Source: DASQDN01 sp963825845
Lineage (GTDB): Bacteria; Acidobacteriota; Terriglobia; Bryobacterales; Bryobacteraceae
Direction of reading: 5' to 3'
Assembly (NCBI GenBank): GCA_963825845.1
Contig: CAWGVL010000013.1
Coordinates: 62,001-126,000, forward strand
DNA length: 64,000 nt
How positions within the stretch are numbered: position 1 is the stretch's first letter; each line of letters starts with the position of its first letter. The position numbers were made by a program, and so were the translations under genes. The notes under the pieces are model-generated. The model saw only the letters and a program-made list of their open reading frames with translations, was not told the DNA's origin and did no database searches. Shown piece by piece: positions 45,033 through 53,931 of the stretch.

Positions 45033-46439
45033 CTACTTCAACCCGAAGCAATACAGAGCCGTCCCTGTTCGCAGGTACAAGCGATCATCCACAGGAGCGG
45101 GTGTAGCAAAGCACGAATCATCGAAGTCATTCCGCGCCAGCACTTCCCAATCAGGGCCGGCCTTAATGACAGATACCTGACAACTCTCGCTCGCGGCGAA
45201 CAACTTACCGTCGGCGCCTACAGGTGACGAGTAGTAGAAATCCAACGCGCCAGGCAGACGACCTTGCTTCAACACCCCGCCCGTCTTGGCATCGAGCGCA
45301 GTCAGAATGCCGCCCTCTTTCATCAGATAAACGACGCCTTTGTAGAGCAGTGGTGAAGGCGCGTTGGGCAGCGACTTGTAGTATCGCCAAACGATGTTCG
45401 TTTCAGTCATATCGCCCTTTCCGCCCAACTTCACGGCCATAACAGAGTTCACTGAAGCTCGCTTGTCCCGATACTTCTCCCAGTCCCGCTCGCCCATGAA
45501 ACCGTCACGGTCAAGATCGGCTTCACCGAAATCCTTCTGCTGTTGTGGGGTGAGTTCGTCCTTCCCAAGCTTTCCATCTTTGTTCGTGTCCATCGAGCCG
45601 ATCACATCTTTCCAGGACGGCAGCGTCTCCTGGTTGCCCTGGTCCGATCCCCCCGCCCATCCGAGCACGTACGCGATATCACCTTCTACAACAGGCGTTG
45701 GCTTCATCTGCCACGTCAACCCGCGCACGAACCACACCTCTTCACCGGAATCGACGTCATATGCGATCAGTCGTCCGCTTCCTGCCACTACCGCTTGCAG
45801 GCGGCCTTCGGCGCGATGGAGAACCGGGGTCGAGAATCCGCGAGTAAAATCGGGACGCTCCTTTCGCCAGATCACTTTGCCGTCCCGCTGATCCACAGCG
45901 ATGATGAATGATCCAGTCTCCGAATCACAGACCTGGATCACCTTGCCGTTCGCAAGCACGGGAGACGCGCCCATCCCGAACGGGTTATTGAAGGGTCCAA
46001 GCGGCACACGCCATCGTTCTTCGCCATCGGGTCCGTATGAAAGCAGTCCGAAATCCGTGAAGAACGCAAACACGTTCCTGCCATCAGCAGCGATGCTCGG
46101 CGAGGCGGCGCTGTTTGACTTGTGGAGTTCCTGCTTGCGCGGCCGCGGTACTTCCCTTCTCCAGAGAATTTTTCCGGTCTCACGCTCGAGGCAAAGGACG
46201 AAAAGCTTCTCGCCGTCGACAGCCGTCAAATAGATGCGGTCCCCGGTGAGAACAGGAGAGGAATGGCCTCCTGGAAGGGCTGTCTTCCAGATCACATTTT
46301 TGTCGGGACCGAACTCGACAGGTAAGTTCTTTGCTTCCGAAACTCCGGAGGCATTGTGACCTCGAAACATCGGCCAGTCCGCCGCCAGACCAATGCTGCT
46401 GATTGAAAGGACCAGGCCCGCGGCTGCGGAGATTGACAT
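45033..46439 (-). CDS. Secreted PQQ-like beta-propeller protein with EF-hand insertion
   Basis: 468 residues from ATG 46439 (signal MSISAAAGLVLSISSIGLAA). The propeller repeats have the form 'G-x-V-x-A-x-D-x-x-x-G-x-x-x-W': WKTALPGGHSSPVL, ERETGKILWRREVPR, AVDQRDGKVIWRKERPDF, DVDSGEEVWFVRGL and LDAKTGGVLKQGRL. Near residue 300 two EF-hand loops, DTNKDGKLGKDE and DLDRDGFMGERD, are inserted between blades, which implies calcium-dependent structure or regulation. No catalytic HD/HDxxD residues of true PQQ dehydrogenases are apparent, so the domain may be a binding scaffold. It is divergent from the ligase gene. Confidence 0.82.
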   Translation of the reverse strand: MSISAAAGLVLSISSIGLAADWPMFRGHNASGVSEAKNLPVEFGPDKNVIWKTALPGGHSSPVLTGDRIYLTAVDGEKLFVLCLERETGKILWRREVPRPRKQELHKSNSAASPSIAADGRNVFAFFTDFGLLSYGPDGEERWRVPLGPFNNPFGMGASPVLANGKVIQVCDSETGSFIIAVDQRDGKVIWRKERPDFTRGFSTPVLHRAEGRLQAVVAGSGRLIAYDVDSGEEVWFVRGLTWQMKPTPVVEGDIAYVLGWAGGSDQGNQETLPSWKDVIGSMDTNKDGKLGKDELTPQQQKDFGEADLDRDGFMGERDWEKYRDKRASVNSVMAVKLGGKGDMTETNIVWRYYKSLPNAPSPLLYKGVVYLMKEGGILTALDAKTGGVLKQGRLPGALDFYYSSPVGADGKLFAASESCQVSVIKAGPDWEVLARNDFDDSCFATPAPVDDRLYLRTGTALYCFGLK

Positions 46440-46484
46440 GCAGCCGAGTATAACCTCACCGAAGTAGACTAGTCTTGAGCACCC

Positions 46485-47579
46485 ATGAGCGCCCCAGCGA
46501 ACAACGGAATGCAGGCAAAAATGAGTGAAGCGCGCAAGCGCCTCGATGCCTGGACGCGAGAAATGATGGAGTGGCATTTCAACCCGGCAACGGGATGCCC
46601 CTTCTGGCTTGAACGCGCCAAGTCGTTCAACTTCGATCCCCGTCGTGACGTGAACTCCTATGACGATCTCGATCTCTTCGGTAACTTTCAGGATGAATGG
46701 CTGCGCGGCGGACCGGTTCGGCGCTGGGTGCCGAAGGGCTCGCCGGACAAGCCGATCTACGTCTTCGAGACAGGCGGCAGCACAGGCGTTCCCAAGTCGC
46801 GCATCAACATCGAGGACTTTCGCATCGACTACGAAGCGTTCAGCGACACACTGCCCGGACGAGCTTTCCCGAAAGGCGCGAACTGGATCTCGATTGGCCC
46901 GACCGGACCGCGGCGTCTGCGACTCGCGGTCGAGCATCTGGCGCAGCATCGCGGCGGCATCTGCTTCCATGCTCGATCTCGATCCCGCGTTGGGTGATCA
47001 AGCTGATCAAGATGGGCGAGATGCGCATGATGGAGCTGTACAAGCAGCACGTCATCGATCAGGCGCTGACGCTGCTGAAGGCGCACGATATCCAATGCAT
47101 GTTCACCACGCCGAAGCTGCTCGAAGCATTGTGCGAGAAGGTCTCGCTTGAAGAAGGCCGGCATCACGGGGATCTTCTGCGGCGGCACCGAGATGACGCC
47201 GCAGTTTCACCGATTCGCGGTCGAGGAACTGCTGGACGGCGTCTACTTCGCGCCAACGTACGGGAACACGTTGATGGGACTCGCGGTTCATAAGCCGCGC
47301 GATCCCCGAAGACAATTACGCCATCATCTATTACCCGCCCTGCCCCGCGCGCCATGATCGAAGTCGTCGACTTCGACGATCGCGACGAAGCTGGTCGGCT
47401 ACGGCGAAACCGGCCGCGTACGCTTGACTACCCTCACGAAGGAGTTCTTCATGCCTCGCTTCCTCGAGCGTGACGAGTGCGAGCGCGAACAGCCGTATGA
47501 AGCGTACCCGTGGGATGGCGTCCGCAACGTCCGCCCATTCTCCGGGTTCGGCAAGACTGTGGTTGAAGGAGTCTACTGA
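46485..47579 (+). CDS. Adenylate-forming ligase (LuxE/phenylacetate-CoA-ligase-like), multiply frameshifted
   Basis: The adenylate-forming superfamily is indicated by YVFETGGSTGVPKSR (P-loop A3-type motif), by GIFCGGTEM and FAPTYGNTLMGLAV (A5-like), and by VVDFDD...GETGRVRL (A7-A8-like), read across frames. The frame jumps about six times: near 46966, 46983, 47147, 47302, 47340 and 47383. The C-terminus VRPFSGFGKTVVEGVY and TGA at 47577 are in the last frame. Residue-level conservation in every segment argues for sequence error. The stop overlaps the next gene's ATG (TGATG). It would activate a carboxylic acid as acyl-AMP, to be reduced by the partner enzyme downstream. Confidence 0.72.
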
Positions 47580-48976
47580 TGCTGCACATTCCTCTTCTCC
47601 GTCGGGGCGTGCCGTACAAAAGTGTGGAGGTGGCTCGGACACCTGACATGAGGACGGGCGAGCCATTCGTCGAAATCAGTCAGGCAAATGTCGGACTGAT
47701 CCGCCGCGATCTCCTGAAGCAGGCGGAATCGCGCGCCGCTTTGGCAGCATTCTCGACCCGCGACCTGATCGAAATCTGTAAGCGTGCGGCCGACATCTTC
47801 GCGAATGACACTCTGCCTCTCGGCGATACGCCTCAGACACCTCAGAACTATGTCGAGCAGTTATCCGTCACGACAGGGCTACCGCACGTGCTGGTGCGCA
47901 ACAACATGGCGAAGATCCGCACTGCCATGGCTGAGATGGAACAAGTGCTGCGCGGACTTACGCGTGGTATGCCGTTGGAAGTTCTCGACAAGGGTCACGC
48001 GGCCGGACTCAGTTTCTTCCCTCGTGCACACACGCTCGGTGTGGTTCTGCCAAGCAATTCGCCAGGTGTGCACTCGCTCTGGCTTCCGGCAATCGCCTTG
48101 AAGACCGCGCTGGTGTTGAAGCCCGGGAGCGCCGAGCCGTGGACTCCTTACCGCATCATCCAAGCGATGATCAAGGCCGGTGCGCCGAAAGAAGCGTTCC
48201 ACTACTATCCGGCCGATCACGCCGGCGGGGCGGAAATTCTGCGCAGCGCCGGCCGAGGCATGGTCTTCGGCGACGTGTCCACGACAAAGGTCTGGGCCAA
48301 CGACCCTCGCGTCGAAGTGCACGGTCCCGGATTCAGCAAAGTCCTGCTTGGGGATGACGAGGCCGACAATTGGGAGGCGTACATCGACGTGATCGCCGCG
48401 TCTATCGCGGACAACTCCGGACGGTCGTGCGTAAACGCATCGGGTGTGTGGACGCCCCGCCACGCGTCAGAGATCGCGGAAGCCCTCGCCGCAAAGCTGT
48501 CCTCCATCGAGCCGAGGGCGGCGCAGGATCCGAGCGCTCAGCTCGCGCCATTCGCCAATCCCGACATCGCCCGCCGTATTTCGGCCATCATCGACGATGG
48601 ACTGACCGAGCCGGGCGCTCGCGAAGCGACGCAGCGTCCCTCGCGAGTTGTCGAGTTCAACAACTGCACGTATCTGCTGCCGTCCATCGTGCATTGTGAA
48701 TCGCCGGATCACACACTTGCCAACCGCGAGTACCTTTTCCCCTTCGCCACCATCGTCGAGTGCCCGCAGTCCGAAATGTTGCGACACATTGGGCCATCGC
48801 TGGTGGTAACTGCGTTGACCCACGACGACAATTTCAAGCGCGAGTTGCTCCATTCTCCGCACGTTGGCCGATTGAACTTTGGGCCGATCCCGACGAACCG
48901 GATCAGTTGGGATCAGCCGCACGAAGGAAACCTGTTCGATCACTTGTACGCGCGCCGCGCGTTTCAAGTCGCCTGA
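47579..48976 (+). CDS. Acyl-CoA reductase / aldehyde-dehydrogenase-like (LuxC-type)
   Basis: 465 residues of the ALDH superfamily in the acyl-reductase style. Nucleotide-site sequence LGVVLPSNSPGVHSLWLPAIALKTALVLKPG is LuxC/ALDH-like; the catalytic Cys is probably in DNSGRSCVNASGVW. A C-terminal part with REYLFPFATIVECPQSEMLR and HVGRLNFGPIPTNRISWDQPHEGN completes the fold. It would reduce an activated acyl group, supplied by the upstream adenylate-forming enzyme, to an aldehyde. Start and stop each overlap neighbours by one base (TGATG), so translation is coupled with both. Confidence 0.85.
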   Translation: MLHIPLLRRGVPYKSVEVARTPDMRTGEPFVEISQANVGLIRRDLLKQAESRAALAAFSTRDLIEICKRAADIFANDTLPLGDTPQTPQNYVEQLSVTTGLPHVLVRNNMAKIRTAMAEMEQVLRGLTRGMPLEVLDKGHAAGLSFFPRAHTLGVVLPSNSPGVHSLWLPAIALKTALVLKPGSAEPWTPYRIIQAMIKAGAPKEAFHYYPADHAGGAEILRSAGRGMVFGDVSTTKVWANDPRVEVHGPGFSKVLLGDDEADNWEAYIDVIAASIADNSGRSCVNASGVWTPRHASEIAEALAAKLSSIEPRAAQDPSAQLAPFANPDIARRISAIIDDGLTEPGAREATQRPSRVVEFNNCTYLLPSIVHCESPDHTLANREYLFPFATIVECPQSEMLRHIGPSLVVTALTHDDNFKRELLHSPHVGRLNFGPIPTNRISWDQPHEGNLFDHLYARRAFQVA

Positions 48977-50235
48977 TGCGAATCGTCTCGCTCACTGCCG
49001 GAGCCGCTGGAATGTATTGCGGCACGTGTTTCCGCGACAACTCCCTCGCGCGGGAACTCATCCGCCAGGGGCACGACGTACTGCTCGTTCCCATGTATAC
49101 GCCGACGCTGACGGACGATGAGAACGTCAGTTCCGAGCGGATCTTCTTCGGCGGCATCAGCGTGTATCTGCAGCAGCATTACCCTCTGTTCCGCAAGCTG
49201 CCGGCATTCCTCGACAAAGTCTGGGACTCGAAGTGGGCGCTGAAACTGGCCACTTCCCGTTCCATTTCGGTGGACCCGGCGATGCTCGGCGAGATGACCG
49301 TGTCCATGCTTCGGGGCGAGCAGGGGTATCAAGCCAAGGAAATTCGGAAGCTCCTCGACTGGCTCGTCACGGAGCCGCGTCCGGACATCATCGATCTGCC
49401 GTATACTCTGCTGATTTCGCTCGCAAAGCCACTCAAAAAGGGTCTAAATCGACCCATAACGTGCACTTTGCAGGGTGAAGATCTCTTCCTGGAGGGCTTG
49501 AAAGAGCCTTGGCGGAGCCAGTCCCTGCAACTCATCCGCTCGAACCTTCCGTACATCGACCGCTTCATCGCCGTCAGCGCCTACTATGCCGCATTCATGT
49601 CCGAGTATGTCGGCATCGCCCACGACCGGATTGAGGTCTCCCCGCTCGGCATTTCCTTGGAAGGACATGCGCCTGTAGCCCGGTCGTATAGCGGGCCGCT
49701 GCGAGTCGGCTTCTTCGCGCGAGTCGCGCCGGAGAAGGGGCTCCACATCCTGGCTGAGGCAGTGTCCATGATGAAGGAACCAGCCGAGCTTCGCGCCGCT
49801 GGATATCTGCCGCCGGAGCACGCCAAGTACTTGCAAACCTTGAACGTGAAGTACGAGGGCTCACCCGACCGCGCCGGAAAGATCGCCTTCCTCCAGTCGA
49901 TCGATGTCTTCTCCATGCCGAGCCCGTACGCCGACCCCAAGGGACTTTCGCTCCTCGAGGCGATGGCGAACGGCGTGCCCGTCGTGCAGCCGAGTCACGG
50001 GGCCTTCGTCGAGATCGTCGGGAAGACCGGCGGCGGTGTCCTGTATGACCCAAACGAACCCAAATTCCTGGCCGCTGCCCTCGACGAGCTTGCCCGTGAC
50101 CGCAATCGCGTACGGCAGTTGAGCCAGCAAGCCGCGGTCGGCGTCCGCGAGCGGTATAGCATTTCGAATATGGCCAGGCGAACCGCCGAGATCTACCAAG
50201 CCGTTGCCCAAGGAGCGCCGGTTGCTCAGGGCTGA
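48976..50235 (+). CDS. Glycosyltransferase family 4-like
   Basis: 419 residues of GT-B fold. The N-terminal donor-fold region MRIVSLTAGAAGMYCGTCFRDNSLARELIRQGHDVLLVPMY carries two unusual Cys (CGTC) close to the acceptor site. The C-terminal domain shows LRVGFFARVAPEKGLHILAEA, VFSMPSPYADPKGLSLLEAMANGVPVVQP (the EX7E-like region) and HGAFVEIVGKTGGGVLYDPN. Likely retains anomeric configuration (GT4). The start ATG overlaps the upstream stop as TGATG. In this operon it probably glycosylates the reduced or activated lipid-like product; the sugar donor is unknown. Confidence 0.9.
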   Translation: MRIVSLTAGAAGMYCGTCFRDNSLARELIRQGHDVLLVPMYTPTLTDDENVSSERIFFGGISVYLQQHYPLFRKLPAFLDKVWDSKWALKLATSRSISVDPAMLGEMTVSMLRGEQGYQAKEIRKLLDWLVTEPRPDIIDLPYTLLISLAKPLKKGLNRPITCTLQGEDLFLEGLKEPWRSQSLQLIRSNLPYIDRFIAVSAYYAAFMSEYVGIAHDRIEVSPLGISLEGHAPVARSYSGPLRVGFFARVAPEKGLHILAEAVSMMKEPAELRAAGYLPPEHAKYLQTLNVKYEGSPDRAGKIAFLQSIDVFSMPSPYADPKGLSLLEAMANGVPVVQPSHGAFVEIVGKTGGGVLYDPNEPKFLAAALDELARDRNRVRQLSQQAAVGVRERYSISNMARRTAEIYQAVAQGAPVAQG

Positions 50236-50884
50236 GAACGTCAGCAAAATCTATGAGACCGCGGCCGGTCCAGTCGAAGTACTAAACAAAGCCAATTTGA
50301 CTCTCGCGCCCGGCGAGGCAGCCGCGATCATGGGGCCGTCGGGCAGCGGCAAGAGCACGATGTTATATCTGCTCGGCGCGCTCGATACCCCCACGAACGG
50401 GACAATCACCCTCAATGGCACGAATGTCCCCGCCCTCAATGAGGGGCAGGCGGCAGCGTTCCGGAACGAAAACCTTGGGTTCGTTTTCCAGGATCACGCT
50501 TTGCTGCCACAATGCACTGTGCTCGAGAACGTGCTGGTACCGACTCTGGTCGCTCCGGTCGGCCCATATGAAGTCCGAGCACGCAAGCTGCTTGAGCGCG
50601 TCGGACTCACGCACAGGCTAGATCACTTTCCTGCCCAACTATCCGGCGGGGAGAAGCAGCGAGCCGCGATCGCCCGAGCTCTGATCCGAGAACCCCAGCT
50701 AGTCTTGTGCGATGAGCCGACCGGAAATCTCGACCGAACTTCAGCAGGCACGGTTGCCGACCTGTTGTTGGAGTTGCACGCGGCGCAGAATACGATTCTG
50801 GTCGTAGTGACGCACAGCGCCGAACTCGCGGCGCGTTTCCCGCAACGCTATGAACTCATTGACCGGAGGCTGCAACGAGTCTGA
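50222..50884 (+). CDS. ABC exporter ATPase, YbbA/LolD/MacB type
   Basis: 220 residues. I chose TTG 50222 because AAGGAG lies 6 bases before it and the residues after it match the family start (LLRAENVSKIYETAAGPVEVL); TTG 50204 is a longer option. Walker A GPSGSGKSTMLYLLGALD, Q-loop VFQDHALLPQCTV, signature LSGGEKQRAAIARALI, Walker B LVLCDEPTGNLD and switch TILVVVTHSAELA. This class pairs with FtsX-like permeases and acts as a mechanical pump pulling molecules from the inner membrane. It overlaps the glycosyltransferase by 14 bp. Confidence 0.92.
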   Translation: MLRAENVSKIYETAAGPVEVLNKANLTLAPGEAAAIMGPSGSGKSTMLYLLGALDTPTNGTITLNGTNVPALNEGQAAAFRNENLGFVFQDHALLPQCTVLENVLVPTLVAPVGPYEVRARKLLERVGLTHRLDHFPAQLSGGEKQRAAIARALIREPQLVLCDEPTGNLDRTSAGTVADLLLELHAAQNTILVVVTHSAELAARFPQRYELIDRRLQRV

Positions 50885-53856
50885 CGTTCAATAGCCTTGC
50901 TCTTCGGGGCCTGCGGTATCACTGGCGCACGAATGCCGCGGCGGCTGCCGGCGTCGCGATTGCGGTAGCAGTCCTCGCGGGAGCTTACAACGTCGGCGAA
51001 TCCGTCCGTGGAAGCCTTCGTGACCTTGCCCTTGCGCGTCTTGGCGAGACACAGTACGTAACCACATCGAACACGTCGTTCCGGGAGCAGCTTCTACCGG
51101 AGTGTCCGATGATCGCGTTGGAGGCGGTTGTCACGCACGACGATAGTGGCCGGCGCGCTTCGAAGGTCGCGCTCTATGCGGTCGATCAGCGGTTCTGGAC
51201 GTTTCACCATCGCGCGGTCGAGGCGCCGAATCGCAATGAATTCCTCTTGAGCGATGCGCTCGCGGCGGAGCTGAGCGCAAAGTCCAACGACAACATCCTC
51301 GTTCGCGTCTCTCGAGCGTCGGAGATCCCGACGGAATCGCTCCATGGACGCAAAGACGATCCCGGCCGTACCGTTCGGGGCCGCATGCGCGAAGTGATCT
51401 CCCGGCAAGGTATGGGCGAGTTCTCGCTGAGACCGCAACAAGGCGCCGTCCGGGCGATCTTCGTTAATCTGCAGCGCTTCCAGCGCGATCTGGAACTGGA
51501 CGGCCGTGCGAACGTCGCGCTGACCCGATCCAATCCCGAGTCGCACATCCGAAGCAGTTTCGCGCTCGAGGATGTGGGCCTGAAAGTCGAGAACGGCATG
51601 GTTGAACATGCCAGCATGATGCTCGACAACAAACTCGTGGAAGCCGTTAAGAAGGTCGATGCGCAGGCACAGCCCGTGTTCACGTACATGGCGAACACCA
51701 TCCGGGCGAACGGGCGGGAAATCCCGTATTCGGTCGTGACGGCGATGGATACGGCGAAAGGCGATGAGATCGTCTTAAACGAGTGGGCCGCGCGCGATCT
51801 GAAACCCACGCCAGGAGAGCCGATCACGCTTGAATACTATCTTTGGGATCCAAGCGGGAGGCTGGTGACGAAATCGGCTTCGTTTCGTTATTCCGGCGCC
51901 GTTCCCATCGAAGATTGGCAGCGGCATCTGGCGCCGGAGTATCCCGGCATCTCGGATGCGCCGACCATCTCCGATTGGGACCCTCCGTTCCCAATGGAAC
52001 TCGGGCGCATCCGAAAGGCCGACGAAGAGTATTGGGACAAGTACCGCGCGACACCCAAGGCATTCATCTCACTGAAGGCGGGACAGGACTTGTGGCGGTC
52101 CCGTTACGGATCAGTTACGGGTATGCGCAGCACTGCGACTCCCCAGCAACTGCGTTCGGCCATCAATCCCCTGGACGTCCTTCAGGTTCAAGATGTGCGG
52201 ACAGCCAGTTTGCAGGCTTCTCAAGGAGCGACGGATTTCGGCGAGTATTTCCTTTATTTCAGCTTCTTCCTTGTCGTCTCGGCCCTTCTGCTCGCAGGAA
52301 TGTTTTTTCGCTTCGGCTTGGAACAACGGTCATCGGAATTATCCACCTTGCGCGCTCTTGGATGGCCTATCGCGAAGGTTCGGAAACTGCTGTCAATGGA
52401 ATCTTTCGTCGTTGCGGCGGGCGGCAGCATTGTTGGTTCGCTTGCGGCATTTCTGTACAGCAAGGCGATCCTGTTCGCTCTGAAGACGTGGTGGGTTGAT
52501 GCGGTTGGAACACGCGACTTGAATGTTGTGTTCTCGCCTGTCGCGTTACTCATCGGGATCGGCGGCGGCCTCGTCATGGCGATGCTCGTGATCTGGGGAA
52601 CGCTGCGACGTCTCGGCAAGCAGGCTCCGCGCGAGACTGGATTGCATCGTTCTCGCGCAACGATCTACGCAAGCGGCGCAACTCTGGCCGGAGCGGCACT
52701 GCTCGGAGCCGGCGGCGCGGGAGGATTCTTCGGAGCAGGCGCACTGTTTCTTACCGCCGCTCTTCTGTTTATCTTCGGCCGTTTGAAGCGGGCATCGGGC
52801 CGTGTGACGACCCTGTGGAGCCTTGGAATGCGGTACCCGTCACATCGTCCCGGCCGGGCTGTTTTGTGCATCGCGCTGATCGCATCGGCAACCTTCCTGA
52901 TCGTCGCCGTCGACTCATTCCGACGCGGAGCAACATCCAGCGAGGCGGGCTATCGCTACTTCGCAGAATCGGCAATCCCGATCTACTACGATCCGAACAC
53001 TCGTGAGGGAAAAGAGTCCCTGAACCTCAGCGTGGACGCCAAGTGGCTTTCGTTCCGCCTGCGCCCCGGCGACGACGCAAGTTGCCTCAACCTTTATCAG
53101 CCGCAAAACCCGCGTGTGATCGGCGCCCCGGCGTCATGGCTCAAACTCGACGCGCAGACCGATGGGACCATCCCCGCCGCTGTGGATGCAAACACGTTGA
53201 CGTACGTGCTTCACAAGAAGGTCGGAGACGAAATGACCGTTGGCAATGCCCGGTTGAAGTTCGTCCGAACGCTCCACGACACCGTTTTTCAGAGCGAGAT
53301 CATTCTCAGCGACTCGGACTTCCAGCGAGCTTTCCCGGAGGAGCAGGGTTTCCGGGTATTTCTCGTGGATGCGCCGCCCGGCGCCGACGCCCAGTTAGAA
53401 AGATCCCTCGCCGATTATGGCTTCGATGCTACGAGCGTGGCTGACCGGATTGCCGCCTTTCATCGTGTCGAAAATACCTATCTTTCGACCTTTCAATCCC
53501 TAGGGTCTCTCGGGCTGCTTCTCGGGACGGTCGGTCTTGCGGCGGTTTTGCTTCGGAACGTGCTCGAACGCCGCCGGGAGTTGGCGTTGCTACGAGCTAC
53601 AGGCTACAGCACGCAAAATTTATCCACCATGATCCTGGCGGAGAACGCGTTTTTGCTCGTATCCGGCCTGATTGCCGGGGCCGTTTGCGCCTGTATCGCC
53701 GTGCTTCCCACTGTAATTCAACGCGGTGGAACGCCACCTTGGATTGCGCTGGTCGTTCTGGTCATTGCCGTGCTGGTAGTTGGAATCGGGACGTCACTCC
53801 TCGCCGTAAGAACGGCCGTACGATCGTCAATTCTGAGCGGGTTGCGATCTGAATAA
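50881..53856 (+). CDS. FtsX-like ABC permease (YbbP/LolE type), apparent CTG start
   Basis: 991 residues with about 10 membrane segments: one near residue 20 (GVAIAVAVLAGAYNVGE), a large periplasmic region, three around residues 450-560 (FLYFSFFLVVSALLLAGMFF, FVVAAGGSIVGSLAAF, VALLIGIGGGLVMAMLVIW), two around 590-675, a second periplasmic region and three at the end. Two FtsX domains are recognisable (RSSELSTLRALGW and RRELALLRATGYS). An in-frame TGA at 50860 and no ATG/GTG/TTG before 51109 leave CTG 50881 as the best start, overlapping the ATPase stop as CTGA; starting at 51109 would remove TM1. It moves a hydrophobic substrate outward with the upstream ATPase. Confidence 0.88.
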   Translation: MTFNSLALRGLRYHWRTNAAAAAGVAIAVAVLAGAYNVGESVRGSLRDLALARLGETQYVTTSNTSFREQLLPECPMIALEAVVTHDDSGRRASKVALYAVDQRFWTFHHRAVEAPNRNEFLLSDALAAELSAKSNDNILVRVSRASEIPTESLHGRKDDPGRTVRGRMREVISRQGMGEFSLRPQQGAVRAIFVNLQRFQRDLELDGRANVALTRSNPESHIRSSFALEDVGLKVENGMVEHASMMLDNKLVEAVKKVDAQAQPVFTYMANTIRANGREIPYSVVTAMDTAKGDEIVLNEWAARDLKPTPGEPITLEYYLWDPSGRLVTKSASFRYSGAVPIEDWQRHLAPEYPGISDAPTISDWDPPFPMELGRIRKADEEYWDKYRATPKAFISLKAGQDLWRSRYGSVTGMRSTATPQQLRSAINPLDVLQVQDVRTASLQASQGATDFGEYFLYFSFFLVVSALLLAGMFFRFGLEQRSSELSTLRALGWPIAKVRKLLSMESFVVAAGGSIVGSLAAFLYSKAILFALKTWWVDAVGTRDLNVVFSPVALLIGIGGGLVMAMLVIWGTLRRLGKQAPRETGLHRSRATIYASGATLAGAALLGAGGAGGFFGAGALFLTAALLFIFGRLKRASGRVTTLWSLGMRYPSHRPGRAVLCIALIASATFLIVAVDSFRRGATSSEAGYRYFAESAIPIYYDPNTREGKESLNLSVDAKWLSFRLRPGDDASCLNLYQPQNPRVIGAPASWLKLDAQTDGTIPAAVDANTLTYVLHKKVGDEMTVGNARLKFVRTLHDTVFQSEIILSDSDFQRAFPEEQGFRVFLVDAPPGADAQLERSLADYGFDATSVADRIAAFHRVENTYLSTFQSLGSLGLLLGTVGLAAVLLRNVLERRRELALLRATGYSTQNLSTMILAENAFLLVSGLIAGAVCACIAVLPTVIQRGGTPPWIALVVLVIAVLVVGIGTSLLAVRTAVRSSILSGLRSE

Positions 53857-53931
53857 ATGAGGAGATGTTCATCCGCCGTTTGTACCTTTACGGCGTTCTT
53901 ACGCGTAGATAAAGAAGGGAAACGAAATCAT

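Noticed and set aside
46440..46970. A long upstream extension of the EF-hand propeller gene on the minus strand
   Set aside because: It is the mirror image of the adenylate-forming ligase; the signal peptide sits at ATG 46439.
53857..53931. An earlier start for the DUF3011 protein
   Set aside because: Residues before ATG 53932 do not form a signal peptide, whereas ATG 53932 has AAGGGA upstream and opens a typical one.
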